Assembly: GCA_023238725.1 (NCBI GenBank)
Contig: CM041550.1
Coordinates: 25,877,586-25,941,585, forward strand
Direction: 5' to 3'
DNA length: 64,000 nucleotides
Source of the DNA: Scortum barcoo
Taxonomy: Eukaryota > Chordata > Actinopteri > Centrarchiformes > Terapontidae
Shown here: positions 62,976 through 64,000 of the stretch, piece by piece
How positions within the stretch are numbered: position 1 is the stretch's first letter
How the letters are laid out: the number at the start of each line of letters is the position of its first letter
Translations under genes and position numbers: made by a program
The notes under the pieces: model-generated
Seen by the model: the letters and a program-made list of their open reading frames with translations, nothing else
The model's database searches: none
What the model was told of the DNA's origin: nothing

Positions 62976-64000
62976 TCCAAACCTCTTTTCAGTCTTTTCT
63001 TCCATCTCTATGTGTTCCACACCAACATTTTCAAGCTTTTTCCTGAAAGCACCACTTCCAACAGGCAATTGTTATATACTGGAAAGTATGCCAGCTAATA
63101 AAAGAGCAGAAATAGAAAAAACAGACACAGAGAATAAACAGAGTTTTTCCCTCTTTATTTATGGTGTTATTTCTGGAATCTCTGGATGACCCAACTGATG
63201 CATTCAGTGTTGGTGGAAAATGATAAAAATATAACTAAACTAATTAGGGAAATTTGCTGGAAATAAGTTTAATAAGAAGTTATATTATATTATGCACAGA
63301 GAAATGAAAGAACCCAGTGAAATCCCTGGAGAGCTGTAGAAAGTTGTGTAGGCTGAGAGGTTGCTGATCCCAACTATAATTATTCAGCACTTTAAAGTCA
63401 GGATGCCGGGGTACCTTTCAACAGAGACGAGAGACTGGGAGGTTGAGACACACCGAATGCCAACTGTAGTATGGCACATGTGACTGGAATATAAATTAAG
63501 TAAATGTGATTCACCTCATACTTACCCCATCTGGCACGAGCTGGGATATAAGAGAGACAAAGGCTGGAGAGGAAACACTGAGGCAGAGAAGTGTGAGTAT
63601 GCATTTGTGTTTTGGAGTTCATAACAACAGTACATAAGAGCCAATGTTTAGAGTAACGTTTTGAGCAATGACTCCTCTGTAGGAGCAGCAGTCTGATCAT
63701 ATCTTTGGTCATGCTTCATTACAATACCTGTACTTACAGCGTGTGTGTCTATATCATGTGTGGGTGAATTGGGGTGTGTGTGTGTTTCCATGGTATTGAT
63801 GCTTGTGTATGCATATTTGTCAGACGGATAGTCATAGACCAGATGGTGAAGCTCTACACTACATCTGGCTTGTCATCACACAGTAGACTGTGATGACTTG
63901 ACTCTATATGGTGCACCACTGTTTAGGATTTGGCCTAGGTCAAGAGCTAATCAATCAGTTTGTTCACCCAAAGAACGTGAATGTGAATGTACACCAAACT
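62976..64000. other. Unannotated unique sequence to window end
   Basis: No gene is recognisable. The longest frame is 104 codons on the minus strand (63,398-63,712), with no known motif. Confidence 0.45.

Overview
The window looks like non-coding nuclear DNA from a ray-finned (teleost) fish. The evidence is the mix of mobile elements: a Tc1-type DD34E transposon, Rex3/RTE-like, L2-like and Rex1/CR1-like LINE fragments, tRNA-related SINEs whose tails end in ATGG repeats, and several short dispersed sequences I know from many fish genomes. Dense (CA)n, (TA)n, (TATC)n and (AAT)n microsatellites and the moderately AT-rich composition fit this. A percomorph fish is my best guess, but the species cannot be read from the sequence.

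I could not support any host protein-coding exon, rRNA, tRNA gene or CRISPR array. Every protein I recognise belongs to a broken transposable element. The other open frames are short, overlap on both strands, or run through simple repeats. The stretch is therefore either an intergenic desert or a large intron.

Layout: 1-10.9 kb is mostly unique sequence with a SINE tail at the left edge, a second SINE near 7 kb and two short LINE-tail fragments. A complete but dead Tc1-like transposon lies at 10,972-12,586. From 12.6 to 20.4 kb there is unique sequence plus a layered repeat patch at 16.5-17.7 kb: a Rex1-like LINE, an older minus-strand repeat split by a SINE with a 13-bp target duplication, and an RT scrap. 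Another RT scrap lies at 20.1-20.3 kb. A very decayed Rex3-like copy lies at 25.8-26.7 kb beside a (TATC)n array. The densest repeat cluster is 33.5-37.2 kb, with an L2-like LINE end and a 5'-truncated Rex3 copy in AT-rich repeats. A 380-bp purine-rich tract is at 40.9-41.3 kb, a rearranged SINE at 47.2-47.4 kb, a G-rich tract at 50.3 kb, an L2-like LINE end at 52.0-53.1 kb, and common fish repeats at 59.1 and 62.7 kb.

No new multi-gene system was found. The more interesting points are the SINE/Rex3 shared 3' end, the intact ends of the dead Tc1 element, a 21-bp direct repeat on either side of a LINE fragment, the fold-back SINE, and several complex unique stretches that could be conserved regulatory elements. 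The last point needs comparison with other genomes.
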